NCBI GenBank assembly: GCA_016935315.1
Contig: JAFGRD010000039.1
Coordinates: 1-64,000, forward strand
DNA length: 64,000 bases
Origin: Pirellulales bacterium
GTDB lineage: Bacteria; Planctomycetota; Planctomycetia; Pirellulales; Thermoguttaceae
Direction of reading: 5' to 3'
A model generated the notes under the pieces. That model did not search any database. It was not told where the DNA came from and saw nothing but the letters and a program-made list of their open reading frames with translations. Made by a program: the position numbers and the translations under genes. Positions within the stretch are counted from its first letter, which is position 1. Each line of letters starts with the position of its first letter. Shown piece by piece: positions 63,657 to 64,000 of this stretch.

Positions 63657-64000
63657 TTATGCGCCGGCCAAGACTGTCGCGGTCCGCTTGGCGGCCATGC
63701 CATCCCACAAGGGGGGGCAGGACCCCTTCTTGTATGAGTTTTGGATCACCTCGTCGAGGCACTTGCGCAACTTGACTGGGTCGTTGCCTACCAGCGTGCT
63801 TGTGCCCTGGTCCACGGTTACTGGCCGTTCGGTGTTGGGGCGCGCCGTCAGGCAAGGGATCCCCAGCACGGTCGATTCCTCTTGCAGTCCCCCGGAATCG
63901 GTGACGATCACCTTCGCCTGGGATGAGAGTGCCAGAAAATCGAGATACCCCAGCGGCGGCAGTTGCACGATTCCTTCGGCGGAAGCGAGTCTCTGGCTGA
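63657..64000 (-). CDS. wecB: UDP-N-acetylglucosamine 2-epimerase (non-hydrolysing), C-terminal part
   Basis: The gene enters from beyond the right edge; the last roughly 114 residues are present. Motifs of WecB/MnaA are clear: PPLGYLDFLALSSQAKVIVTDSG, GGLQEESTVLGIPCLT, NTERPVTVDQGTSTLVG and the C-terminal LWDG. The enzyme interconverts UDP-GlcNAc and UDP-ManNAc, a precursor of surface polysaccharides, matching the locus. It stops at 63657, 417 nt before the next promoter. N-terminal half and start are outside the window. Confidence 0.94.
   Translation of the reverse strand, partial: SQRLASAEGIVQLPPLGYLDFLALSSQAKVIVTDSGGLQEESTVLGIPCLTARPNTERPVTVDQGTSTLVGNDPVKLRKCLDEVIQNSYKKGSCPPLWDGMAAKRTATVLAGA

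Overview
The window looks like a chromosomal segment of a GC-rich planctomycete (Pirellulales-like). The evidence is the mix of gene types: secreted proteins with PEP-CTERM tails and dockerin-like repeats, a very large secreted protein resembling hydrazine synthase subunit alpha with three CXXCH haem motifs, REC-HATPase-STAS partner-switching proteins, a giant TPR protein and many large exported carbohydrate-active proteins. I saw no tRNA, rRNA, CRISPR array, complete insertion sequence or plasmid/phage gene. The taxonomic call is inference from gene content.

Left part (1-24.4 kb), nearly all on the minus strand. It holds a giant secreted glycoside-hydrolase-like protein; a heavy-metal-type RND efflux set (small CPIC membrane protein, adaptor, pump) with no outer-membrane channel gene; a membrane-anchored PQQ-type beta-propeller protein; a secreted alpha/beta hydrolase whose leader carries a 224-bp MITE; a tightly overlapping signalling operon (hybrid histidine kinase with Hpt, two tandem REC-HATPase proteins, one STAS protein); and the HzsA-like cytochrome.

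Middle (24.9-37 kb), mostly on the plus strand. It holds a NarX/NarL-type two-component pair, an enolase-superfamily enzyme, a convergent GH43 arabinanase-like enzyme, and two tandem secreted proteins sharing an N-terminal transglutaminase-like Cys-His-Asp domain.

Right part (37.6-64 kb) is a polysaccharide/cell-surface locus: giant TPR protein, two GT2 glycosyltransferases, two large polytopic membrane proteins (one a YfhO-like plus PMT-like fusion), a translationally coupled trio (YIDP small membrane protein, methyltransferase, sulfatase-like phosphohydrolase), an RGP/STELLO-like glycosyltransferase, a trypsin-like PEP-CTERM protease, a cupin plus NAD-epimerase pair, a B12-type radical SAM enzyme, a PEP-CTERM protein and the C-terminal part of a UDP-GlcNAc 2-epimerase.

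The most unusual signal is a 104-bp, almost fully self-complementary repeat present five times (29.4, 45.6, 55.8, 58.0 and 59.7 kb). Every copy lies about 17-117 nt upstream of a start codon and has the same orientation relative to that downstream gene. Copy 3 also runs in frame into the end of the PEP-CTERM protease gene and pushes its sorting tail away from the C-terminus. The family may be a structured 5' leader, a short mobile element, or a mobile element recruited as a leader.
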